A stretch of DNA of 64,000 bases from Mesorhizobium sp. NZP2298 (lineage in GTDB: Bacteria > Pseudomonadota > Alphaproteobacteria > Rhizobiales > Rhizobiaceae): assembly GCF_013170825.1 (NCBI RefSeq), contig NZ_CP033365.1, forward strand, positions 2,616,001 through 2,680,000. The letters run 5' to 3'. Shown here one piece after another: positions 9,511 to 17,033 of the stretch. Below the pieces are notes generated by a model. That model had not been told where the DNA came from, made no database searches, and saw nothing but the letters and a program-made list of their open reading frames with translations. Each line of letters starts with the position of its first letter. Position 1 is the first letter of the stretch. Made by a program: the position numbers and the translations under genes.

Positions 9511-10443
9511 TCAGAAAGAGACCTCGTCGCCGCCCTTGAGCTGCAGGATCTGCCGCGCCTCGTCGGGGGTGGCGACCGAGGCGCCCAGCCCTTCGATGAT
9601 CTGGCGCACCTTCTTCACCTGCTCGGCGTTGGATTTCGCCAGCTGGCCCTTGCCGATCCACAGCGAGTCCTCCAGCCCGACGCGCACATTGCCGCCGAGT
9701 GCAATCGCCTGGGTGGCGATCGGCAACTGGCTGCGGCCGGCACCCAGCACCGACCAGTGGTAGTCCTGTCCGAACAGGCGGTCGGCGGTGCGCTTCATAT
9801 GCGCGACATCCTCCGGATGGGTGCCGATGCCGCCCAGTATGCCGAACACGCTCTGGACGAAGAACGGCGCCTTGACCAGGCCACGACCGACGAAATGGGC
9901 CAGCGTGTAGAGATGGCCGATGTCGTAACATTCGATCTCGAAACGCGTGCCGTTTTCCGCGCAGGTGCGCAGGATGTGTTCGATGTCGCCGAAGGTGTTG
10001 CGGAAGATGCGGTCGCGCGATCCTTCGAGATAGGGCCGTTCCCAGTCGTGCTCGAATGTCTTGAAGCGTTCGAGCATGGGATAGAGACCGAAATTCATCG
10101 AGCCCATGTTGAGCGAGGCAACCTCCGGCGCGAAGGTCGCAGCCGGCTTGACCCGCTCCTCGACGCTCATCGTCGCGGCACCGCCGGTGGTGATGTTGAC
10201 CACGCAGTTGGAGCGCTGCTTGATCACTTTCAGGAAGGGCGCGAAGGCCTCGGTCGACTGGTCGGGCCGGCCATCGGCGGGATTGCGCGCATGCAGGTGG
10301 ACGATGGCCGCACCCGCCTCGGCCGCCCCGATCGCGGCGTCGGCGATCTCTTGCGCGCTCACCGGCAGATGCGGCGACATGGACGGCGTGTGGATCGAGC
10401 CGGTAACCGCGCAGGTGATGATGATCTTGTTCTGGTTCGCCAC
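9511..10443 (-). CDS. Beta-keto acid cleavage enzyme (BKACE, DUF849)
   Basis: A 310-residue TIM-barrel protein of the 3-keto-5-aminohexanoate cleavage enzyme (Kce) family. These enzymes use a divalent metal and acetyl-CoA to cleave a beta-keto acid into acetoacetate and an acyl-CoA. The start is GTG at 10443 with GAGGA upstream. Family motifs include the N-terminal TCAVTGSIHTPSMSPHLPVS, the metal-site AAIVHLHAR, VVNITTGGA and VGLEDSLWIGKGQ. It sits between permease and ATPase genes of a carbohydrate ABC operon, an unusual place that suggests the imported substrate is turned into a beta-keto acid. Substrates in this family vary widely, so none is proposed. Confidence 0.93.
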   Translation of the reverse strand: MANQNKIIITCAVTGSIHTPSMSPHLPVSAQEIADAAIGAAEAGAAIVHLHARNPADGRPDQSTEAFAPFLKVIKQRSNCVVNITTGGAATMSVEERVKPAATFAPEVASLNMGSMNFGLYPMLERFKTFEHDWERPYLEGSRDRIFRNTFGDIEHILRTCAENGTRFEIECYDIGHLYTLAHFVGRGLVKAPFFVQSVFGILGGIGTHPEDVAHMKRTADRLFGQDYHWSVLGAGRSQLPIATQAIALGGNVRVGLEDSLWIGKGQLAKSNAEQVKKVRQIIEGLGASVATPDEARQILQLKGGDEVSF

Positions 10444-10473
10444 TTGAAAGGATCCTCGTTTGTTTGACCGCTC

Positions 10474-11322
10474 CTATTTCACCGCGCCTTGGGTGATGCC
10501 CGAGATGAACTGCTTCGACAGCACGATGTAGAGCAGCGTGATCGGCAATGCCGCCAGTGTCAGCCCGGTGAACAGCACGCCCCAGTCGGTGGTGAACTCG
10601 CCGACGAAGACGGTGAGGCCCTGCGGCAGCGTCTTGAGATTGTCCGAGGTGATCAGCACCAGCGGGAAGAAGAAGTCGTTCCAGATCGGAACCGCGTTCT
10701 GGATCGCGACGATGACCAGTGCCGGGCGCGCCAGCGGCAGCATGATAGAGCGCATGATGCGGAATTCGCTGGCCCCGTCCATGCGCGCGGACTCTTCCAG
10801 CTCGCGCGGCAAGGTCCTGAGGAAGCCGGTCATGATGAACACCGCCGAGGGAATGCCCATGGCGACATAGACCAGCACCAGGCCGGCATAGCTGTCGACC
10901 AGGCCAAGCGAATCCAGCTGGATGAACAGTGGAATGATCGCCAGCTTCAGCGGCACGGTCATGCCGCTCAGGAAAAACATCAGCACCAGCGCGCTCAGCC
11001 GGAACTGGTAGCGGGCAATCGCATAGGCGGCCATGGTGCTGAACAGAAGGATCAGCATCACCGCGGCCGCGGTGATGCTGACCGAATTGGCGAGGTAGCG
11101 CACGAAATTGGTTTCGCTCCACACACGTTCGGCATTGGCCAACGAAAAATGCGCCGGCAGGGCGAAGGGTGAACTGAAGATCTCAGCATTGGTCTTGAAG
11201 GACGACATCACCATGACGAACAGCGGATAGATCATGATGACGGCGTTGATCGCCAGCATCAGCTGGATGGCGCCGTTCTTCAACAGCTCGCCGGGCTCCC
11301 TGGTGCCGACCGCTGCGCTCAC
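10474..11322 (-). CDS. Carbohydrate ABC transporter permease (MalG type)
   Basis: A 282-residue inner-membrane permease with six predicted spans. The EAA loop that contacts the ATPase is seen in LEESARMDGASEFRIMRSIMLPL. Its start overlaps the stop of the partner permease by four bases. It belongs to the operon for the binding protein (12256-13506), MalF-type permease, BKACE and ATPase. The import substrate is inferred to be an amino sugar or its derivative from the divergent kinase and SIS genes. Confidence 0.94.
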   Translation of the reverse strand: MSAAVGTREPGELLKNGAIQLMLAINAVIMIYPLFVMVMSSFKTNAEIFSSPFALPAHFSLANAERVWSETNFVRYLANSVSITAAAVMLILLFSTMAAYAIARYQFRLSALVLMFFLSGMTVPLKLAIIPLFIQLDSLGLVDSYAGLVLVYVAMGIPSAVFIMTGFLRTLPRELEESARMDGASEFRIMRSIMLPLARPALVIVAIQNAVPIWNDFFFPLVLITSDNLKTLPQGLTVFVGEFTTDWGVLFTGLTLAALPITLLYIVLSKQFISGITQGAVK

Positions 11323-12254
11323 AGTTCGATCTCACGACGGCGCAGGTAGCGAAGCGCGATTGCGGTGACGCCGGCAACGATGATGAACATCATCACCGCC
11401 AGCGCGCTGCCCTGGCCGAAATCCTGGATGCCTGTCGTCGTCGAGCCGAAGGCGGTGCGGTAGAAATAGAGGCCGAGCACGTCCGTCGCGCCACCGGGCG
11501 AGCCGGTGAGGCCAGCCATGACATAGGGGATCTCGAACCAATTGAAGCTGCCGATGAAGGTCAGGATGGTGACGATGGTGATGCTCGGCGCGATCAGCGG
11601 CCAGATGATGCGGGTCATCAGCACATAGTCGCCGGCGCCGTCGAGGCGGGCGGCCTCGATCGCTTCCTTGCTGATGCGCTGCATGCCGGCGAGCAGCACC
11701 AGTGTCGGGAAGCCTAGCCAGTGCCAGATGTTGGCGAACAGGACGCTGCCCAGCGCCGTCGATTCATTGCCGAGCCAGGGGACGGCGCCGATGCCGACCA
11801 GCGCCAGCGTCTGGTTCACCAGACCGAACAGCGGATGCAGGAACAGCTTCCACAGGAAGCCGACGATGACCGCCGACAGCACGACCGGAAGAAAGACGAT
11901 GACCTGGTGGATGCGGTGACCGGGCAGCGCCTTCAGCAGCGAATAGGCGAGCAGGAAGGCGGTGCCGTTCTCGAACACCATCAGCGCCACGAAAGCGATG
12001 ATGTTGTGCTTCAGCGCATTGTAGGTCCAGCCGCTATAGGGCTGTTCAAACAACACCTTGCGGAAGTTTTCGAAGCCGATGAATCCGGTCGGCTGCAAGC
12101 CGTTGAACTCATAGAAGGCAAGGCGGAAGGCGGAGAGCAGCGGCCACAGGACGAACAGCACCATGACCACCAGGGCCGGTGTCAGCAGGGACGCGATCCA
12201 GAGTGACCGGCGCCACGGAAAGGCTTTTGTGGTGTGGCGCCGGCCGATGTTCAT
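11319..12254 (-). CDS. Carbohydrate ABC transporter permease (MalF type)
   Basis: A 311-residue permease with an initial cytoplasmic stretch and six spans, beginning with SLLTPALVVMVLFVLWPLL. The EAA loop is IEAARLDGAGDYVLMTRIIWPL. The gene starts one base after the binding-protein stop and overlaps the MalG-type gene by four bases, so these three genes are translationally linked. It pairs with the downstream permease to form the transmembrane channel. Confidence 0.94.
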   Translation of the reverse strand: MNIGRRHTTKAFPWRRSLWIASLLTPALVVMVLFVLWPLLSAFRLAFYEFNGLQPTGFIGFENFRKVLFEQPYSGWTYNALKHNIIAFVALMVFENGTAFLLAYSLLKALPGHRIHQVIVFLPVVLSAVIVGFLWKLFLHPLFGLVNQTLALVGIGAVPWLGNESTALGSVLFANIWHWLGFPTLVLLAGMQRISKEAIEAARLDGAGDYVLMTRIIWPLIAPSITIVTILTFIGSFNWFEIPYVMAGLTGSPGGATDVLGLYFYRTAFGSTTTGIQDFGQGSALAVMMFIIVAGVTAIALRYLRRREIEL

Positions 12255-12255
12255 G

Positions 12256-13506
12256 TCACTTGCCCTGGAAAGGCTTGTACCATTTGGCGAGGCCGTCGGT
12301 CAGGTCGGCGGCCAGCTGGTCCGGGGTGATCGAACCCGACATCATCTTGGTGATGTCGCCCTGCAGCAGTTCCGATCCCGTCGGCTTCTCGAAACGGAAG
12401 TAGACGACATTGATATGCGGCATGGCGGTTTCGTTCAACTTGGCGACATGGGCGAGCAGCTCGTCCTTGATGACGACGCCCTTGATGGGCGAGATGTTGC
12501 CGAGAAGGGCGGAGAACTTGTCGCCGAACTCCTTGGTGCCCATCCAGTTGACCAGCTTGAGCGCCGCCTCCTTGTTGGCTGACTTGGCGTTGACGGCATA
12601 GCCGCCATCGAAGAACTTGGTCACCTCAGGTGTATCGCCGGCCTTGGCCATGGGCGGGGCGACGAAGTCCATGTTGATGGCGGGGTTCTGGCTCCTGTAG
12701 GTGGTGATGTCGAAGCTGCCGCCGGCCAGCATCGCCGCCTTGCCGCTGATGAACAGCTGGCCCGCGGTGTCGTAGTCGATGCCTTCGAAACCGGGAGGCA
12801 TGTAGTCGCGCAGTTCGAGCAGTTTGCCGAGTGCCGCGACATAGCGCGGGTCCTTGAAGGTGGTCTTGCCCGACGTCAGGTCGCTGACGAAATCCTGGCC
12901 GAGGAACGGGTTGGTGAAGATGGCAACGAACATCTCGTTGAACCAGCTGGTGCCCATGCCGTTGGCGAGGGGATAAATACCCTTGTCCTTCAGCGCCTTG
13001 CTGACGGTGATGAATTCGTCCCATGTGGTCGGCGGCGTCAGCCCGGCCTTGGCAAAGACGTCCTTGTTGATGAACAGACCGAGCGTCTGCGAAGCGAAGG
13101 GCAGGGAATAGACCTTCTTGTCGGCGCGGTAGGTGCCGGCCACCAGCGCATCGGCGGGCTGGTTGGCGAGCGAGGGGACGGTGGTCAGATCCTGCGGCTC
13201 GAAATAGCCTGCTTTTACGAACTGCTCCAGCCAACCGTAAGCATGGGTGTGGATGACGTCGCCACCCTTGCCGGCGGCCAGCGCCGTCGAGACGATGGTC
13301 GGGTAGTTCTCATCCGGGAACGACTCGAACTTCACATGGATGTCCGGGTTCTCCTTGGTGAAATCGGCGAAAAGTTCGTTGTAGGCGGCCTTGTCTTCCT
13401 GGCGCCAGGTCCAGAACGAGATGTCGGTTGCATGCGCCACGCCGGCGGCCAATCCCCATGCGAAAGACGCGGCCGCGAGGGCCAGTCCCATCCTTCTCCT
13501 GCTCAT
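12256..13506 (-). CDS. Extracellular carbohydrate-binding protein (MalE/UgpB type)
   Basis: A 416-residue family 1 solute-binding protein. The start at 13506 has GGGAGA upstream and gives a signal peptide (MSRRRMGLALAAASFAWG, cleavage near VAHA-TD). The mature protein opens DISFWTWRQEDKAAYNELF and has the usual domains. It is the first gene of the operon, divergent from the kinase gene across about 150 bases. It delivers the sugar to the permeases encoded just downstream. Confidence 0.93.
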   Translation of the reverse strand: MSRRRMGLALAAASFAWGLAAGVAHATDISFWTWRQEDKAAYNELFADFTKENPDIHVKFESFPDENYPTIVSTALAAGKGGDVIHTHAYGWLEQFVKAGYFEPQDLTTVPSLANQPADALVAGTYRADKKVYSLPFASQTLGLFINKDVFAKAGLTPPTTWDEFITVSKALKDKGIYPLANGMGTSWFNEMFVAIFTNPFLGQDFVSDLTSGKTTFKDPRYVAALGKLLELRDYMPPGFEGIDYDTAGQLFISGKAAMLAGGSFDITTYRSQNPAINMDFVAPPMAKAGDTPEVTKFFDGGYAVNAKSANKEAALKLVNWMGTKEFGDKFSALLGNISPIKGVVIKDELLAHVAKLNETAMPHINVVYFRFEKPTGSELLQGDITKMMSGSITPDQLAADLTDGLAKWYKPFQGK

Positions 13507-13581
13507 GTTGCAATCTCCCAATCGCGCTTGATGCGCTTTTTACGACGATTATCAAATCATAGTTCTTGCCGTCTGGAAAGA

Positions 13582-13604
13582 TAGTTTGTAAAGTTTCCTA
13601 ACTA
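13582..13604. promoter_or_regulatory. Possible ROK-type operator
   Basis: An AT-rich stretch with outer inverted arms TAGTT (13582-13586) and AACTA (13600-13604) around 13 bases lies between the divergent binding-protein and kinase genes. NagC/Mlc-type ROK regulators bind AT-rich inverted sites of about this size, and a ROK regulator is encoded at 15745-16953. The arms are short, so this is tentative. Confidence 0.35.
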
Positions 13605-13656
13605 ATGTGAATTGGACGCGGCAACCCGCTTCGTCCGGCGTGCGCGGTGGACATCG

Positions 13657-14580
13657 GTGACCCAGAAAATCATTGCAGGCGTGGATATCGGCGGCACCAA
13701 GACGCGCATCATGGCGTATCTGGGCGAGCGCATGGTCGCCGACGAGGTGGTGGTGACGGAGAGCTGGCGCATTCGCCAGATGGAGACCGATGCGACGACA
13801 TTGGCCGGCATCGTCACCAATCTGTGCGGCGGCGTCGCGCCCGCCGCGTTGGCGGTCGGCGCCCATGGCTGCGACACGGGTGAACAATGCCTGCGCTTCC
13901 AGGCGCTGCTGGCAGACAGGACCGGCGGCGCGGTGCAAGTGGTCAACGACGCCGAGCTGATGGTGCCGGCCGCCGGCCATGTCGATGGCATCGGTGTCGT
14001 CTCCGGCACCGGCTCCATCGCGGTGGCGCGCACGGCTGACGGCAAGATGCTGGCGGCCGGCGGCTGGGGCTGGATCCTCGGCGACGAGGGCAGCGCGCCG
14101 GCCCTGGTGCGCGAGGCCGCGAAGGCGATCCGGCACAGCCTCGATCGGGGTCAGCAGGGCGATCCGCTGATTGCCGCGCTGATGCGCGAACTCAACACCG
14201 ACGACCAGACCAAGCTCGGTATCCTGCTCAACGAAACGCGTGGCGCGGCGGTCTGGGGCCGTTATGCCAACGCCGTGTTCGATGCGGCGATCGCCGGCTC
14301 GGTGCTGGCAACCCGCGTCATACGGGAAGGCGGGGCAGGGCTTGCCGCACTGGTCGAACCGTTGATCGAACGCGGCGCCAATCCCGCCCTTGTCGTGGCC
14401 GGTGGCGGTGTCATTTCAGAGCAGCCGATGCTGATGACGGCATTCGTCGAGACCATGGCAAAAGTGTCGCCGTCGAGCCAGGTGCTGTTGTTGCGCGAGC
14501 CGCCGGTGCTTGGCGCGGTCGCCTTGGCCAGGCGACTGCTCGTCGGCCAAGGGTTGTCCTCACAAATTGGAGTCATTTGA
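13657..14580 (+). CDS. BadF/BadG-type ATPase, N-acetylglucosamine kinase-like
   Basis: A 307-residue sugar kinase of the BadF/BadG/BcrA/BcrD ATPase family, which includes N-acetylglucosamine kinase. Phosphate-binding motifs are GVDIGGTKTRI at the N-terminus and VVSGTGSIAVAR near residue 112, and the adenosine motif is LVVAGGGVIS. The GTG at 13657 places the first motif at residue 8; a TTG at 13612 is an alternative. The stop is directly followed by the SIS-domain gene at 14581. With that gene and the ROK regulator it forms an amino-sugar-type phosphorylation and isomerisation module. Confidence 0.88.
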   Translation: MTQKIIAGVDIGGTKTRIMAYLGERMVADEVVVTESWRIRQMETDATTLAGIVTNLCGGVAPAALAVGAHGCDTGEQCLRFQALLADRTGGAVQVVNDAELMVPAAGHVDGIGVVSGTGSIAVARTADGKMLAAGGWGWILGDEGSAPALVREAAKAIRHSLDRGQQGDPLIAALMRELNTDDQTKLGILLNETRGAAVWGRYANAVFDAAIAGSVLATRVIREGGAGLAALVEPLIERGANPALVVAGGGVISEQPMLMTAFVETMAKVSPSSQVLLLREPPVLGAVALARRLLVGQGLSSQIGVI

Positions 14581-15603
14581 ATGCAGAAGCGTATCGGTTA
14601 TCGCCAGGCGGTGGCGCGCCAGACGGAAAGTCTCGAGATCGGCCGGGGCTCGGTGGCCGCGGTGCTCGAGGGCCTCGATCTCAGCGCTTTTGCCGGCAAG
14701 ACGATCGGGCTTGCAGGCATCGGCGCCAGCTATCAGGCGGCGCTGGCCGGCGCGCTGTACCTGCGCGCCTCCGGCATCAGGGCTTTCGCCTATACGCCGA
14801 CCGATCTCTATGGCCGCACGGATGAAGCCGCCGATGCCTTCATCGCTCTGTCGGCTTCGGGGCAGAGCCGCGAAATCTATGATGTCATGCGCGAGGCATC
14901 AGCGGCGCCGCGCCTGGCGGTCTGCCGGGGCAGCGACAATCCGCTGGCTGGTCTGACCGGCGCGGTGCTGGCCGCGGATTCGGGCGCCGACAATGGGGCC
15001 AGTTCGACGGGCTACACAGGGACCTTGCTGGCGCTCGGCATGCTGATCGACAGGCTTGCCGGCAACAGTTTCGACTGGACGCGTTTGCCCGGCGCTGTCG
15101 CCACCATCCTCTCCGGCGCACAACAGGCCGCCGGGCAAGCGGCGCGGCTGCTGCAGGGCAGAACGTCAATTGATATTGTCGGCGCCGGTGTCGGCTTCGC
15201 CAATGCCGGCGAGGCGGCGATGCTGATCCGCGAAGCCGTTCGGGTGCCGGCCTCGGGATGGGATACGCTGAACTATCTGCATGGGCCGATGGAATCGCAG
15301 GATGCGGCCACCGGCGTGATCGCCCTCGGCGACGGCCGCGAGGTCAAGATCGCGCAGGACATGGCCGGCTTCGGCTGTCCTTGCGTGCTGGTGACGAGGC
15401 GCACGGATGTCGCCGATGCCGAAAGGCTGGTGGTGACCTCCATTCCAACCCTCGGCAACGCCATGGCGGACGCCATATTGGAGATCATCGCCATCCAGCT
15501 CGTCGTCGGCGACATGCAGGATGCGGCCGGGCTCACCGACATCACGTTCCGCTATCGCCAGACCGACACCAAACTGAAGCCGTGGTCGCCGACGGAAGTC
15601 TGA
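14581..15603 (+). CDS. SIS-domain sugar isomerase/deaminase (GlmS C-terminal-like)
   Basis: A 340-residue protein with two sugar-isomerase (SIS) domains, like the isomerase half of GlmS or like AgaS and FrlB. Phospho-sugar binding segments are AGIGASYQAAL and ALSASGQSREI. No glutaminase domain is present. Its ATG abuts the kinase stop, so it likely acts on the phosphorylated product of that kinase, for instance by deamination or deglycation. The exact amino sugar cannot be read from the sequence. It belongs with the divergent ABC transporter operon. Confidence 0.88.
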   Translation: MQKRIGYRQAVARQTESLEIGRGSVAAVLEGLDLSAFAGKTIGLAGIGASYQAALAGALYLRASGIRAFAYTPTDLYGRTDEAADAFIALSASGQSREIYDVMREASAAPRLAVCRGSDNPLAGLTGAVLAADSGADNGASSTGYTGTLLALGMLIDRLAGNSFDWTRLPGAVATILSGAQQAAGQAARLLQGRTSIDIVGAGVGFANAGEAAMLIREAVRVPASGWDTLNYLHGPMESQDAATGVIALGDGREVKIAQDMAGFGCPCVLVTRRTDVADAERLVVTSIPTLGNAMADAILEIIAIQLVVGDMQDAAGLTDITFRYRQTDTKLKPWSPTEV

Positions 15604-15744
15604 CGTCCCTGTCCGGGCAGTGTGGAAATTGCCAAACCGGCTAGCAATGGGGCATTGAGAGAGGGATGCGGCTTTCGAGTCGGGGCGGCAATCTCGCTTT
15701 CACCGGCTGCAGACAGGATTTCAGGCAAAGGTCGAACGGCTGAG

Positions 15745-16953
15745 ATGGCGGCTGCGGAAATCCCCAATCTGACCGACAGCGCCCGCGCCGTGCTGCGCCT
15801 GCTCGCTTCGCGCGGGCCGGTGACACGGCCGAAGCTCGGCGCCATGCTCGACCTGTCGAAGCCGACCATGTCGGCGGCGGTCTCGGAGCTGAGCGCGCTC
15901 GGCCTCGTCGCCTCGCGTGGGCTGGAGCGCGGCGCCATCGGCCGCACGGCGACGATCTACGGTATCGGCCCGGGTGCGGGCTACGCGATCGGCATCGATG
16001 TAGGCGCCGCGCAGGTGCGCGCCGTGGCCTATTCGATGGACGCACAGAAGCTGGCGTCGGCGGAAGAGCCCATCCCGGAGACGATAGCCGGCGATGCCGA
16101 CGAGGTCGGTGCCGTCGTGCTGTCGGTGGCGCGTGCCACAATGGCTGGGGTGGCCAGGAGTTTTCGCGCGCTGCGCGCCATTGCCGTGGCGGTGCCGCGC
16201 ATCGTGTCCAACGATCGTTTCGACCGCCCCGGGGGGCCGTCCGCCGTTCTTGGCCTGCTGCGGCGCAGCATCGAGGTGCCGATCATCCTGGAAAACAACG
16301 TCAACTGCGCGGCCATTGGCGAGATGCATTTTGGTGCCGCGCAAGGCCACCAGACCTTCGCCTTCCTGCAGGTTGGCGTGCGGGTTGGCCTCGGCTTCAT
16401 CACCGAGGGGCGTTTGTTTCGCGGCGCCGGTGGTGCGGCTGGCGAAATCGGCCGGATGCCGTTTCCGTGGTCGGCCAGCGAGTCGCCCTATCGTGAAGGG
16501 CTCGAACATTATCTCGGCTCGCGGGCGCTGATCGAGCGCTGCCGTGTCGACTGGCCAGCACAAGAAGGAGCACCGCCGGACTCGGCCAAGGATCTGTTCG
16601 CGCGTGCCCTGGAGGGCTCGCCGCCGGCGGTGGCGGCCGTGGCGCGCCATGCCGCCGATATCGGCAGGCTGGCGGCGGGCTGCATCGGCATGCTCGACCC
16701 CGGCCTGATCGTGCTTGGCGGCGGCGTTGGCAGAAACCCGCTGATGACGGAAAATGTCGCGCATGTCGCGGCGGAACTTGCCTGGCCGACGCGGATCGCA
16801 GTCAGCTCCCTGGAAGACGGCGGCACGGCGCTCGGTGCGATGAAGCTGGCTGTCGATTACAGCCTTGGACTGATGCTGCGTGAAGGCCGCCATCCGGCCG
16901 TCGTGCTGCCGCCGCTCTCGGAACAGCAGCAGGACGACGCAAAGGAAGCTTGA
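15745..16953 (+). CDS. ROK family transcriptional regulator
   Basis: A 402-residue regulator, NagC/XylR-like. An N-terminal winged helix (SARAVLRLLASRGPVTRP, then SKPTMSAAVSEL) precedes a ROK domain with an N-terminal GIDVGAAQVRAVAYS and LENNVNCAAIGEMHFG. The ROK kinases' GEIGHM motif appears as GEIGRMP, and the CxCGxxGC zinc cluster is absent, so this is probably a regulator without kinase activity. The ATG at 15745 is chosen; a GTG at 15622 would add a poorly structured leader. It is likely to control the kinase-SIS genes and the divergent ABC operon in response to the imported sugar. Confidence 0.9.
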   Translation: MAAAEIPNLTDSARAVLRLLASRGPVTRPKLGAMLDLSKPTMSAAVSELSALGLVASRGLERGAIGRTATIYGIGPGAGYAIGIDVGAAQVRAVAYSMDAQKLASAEEPIPETIAGDADEVGAVVLSVARATMAGVARSFRALRAIAVAVPRIVSNDRFDRPGGPSAVLGLLRRSIEVPIILENNVNCAAIGEMHFGAAQGHQTFAFLQVGVRVGLGFITEGRLFRGAGGAAGEIGRMPFPWSASESPYREGLEHYLGSRALIERCRVDWPAQEGAPPDSAKDLFARALEGSPPAVAAVARHAADIGRLAAGCIGMLDPGLIVLGGGVGRNPLMTENVAHVAAELAWPTRIAVSSLEDGGTALGAMKLAVDYSLGLMLREGRHPAVVLPPLSEQQQDDAKEA

Positions 16954-17033
16954 TGTGGCCGCGTGATGGTGTCGACATCTCAATCAAGAGGGGCATACAG
17001 GCGACGAGCAGGGCGAGAAGATTTTCGGATGGA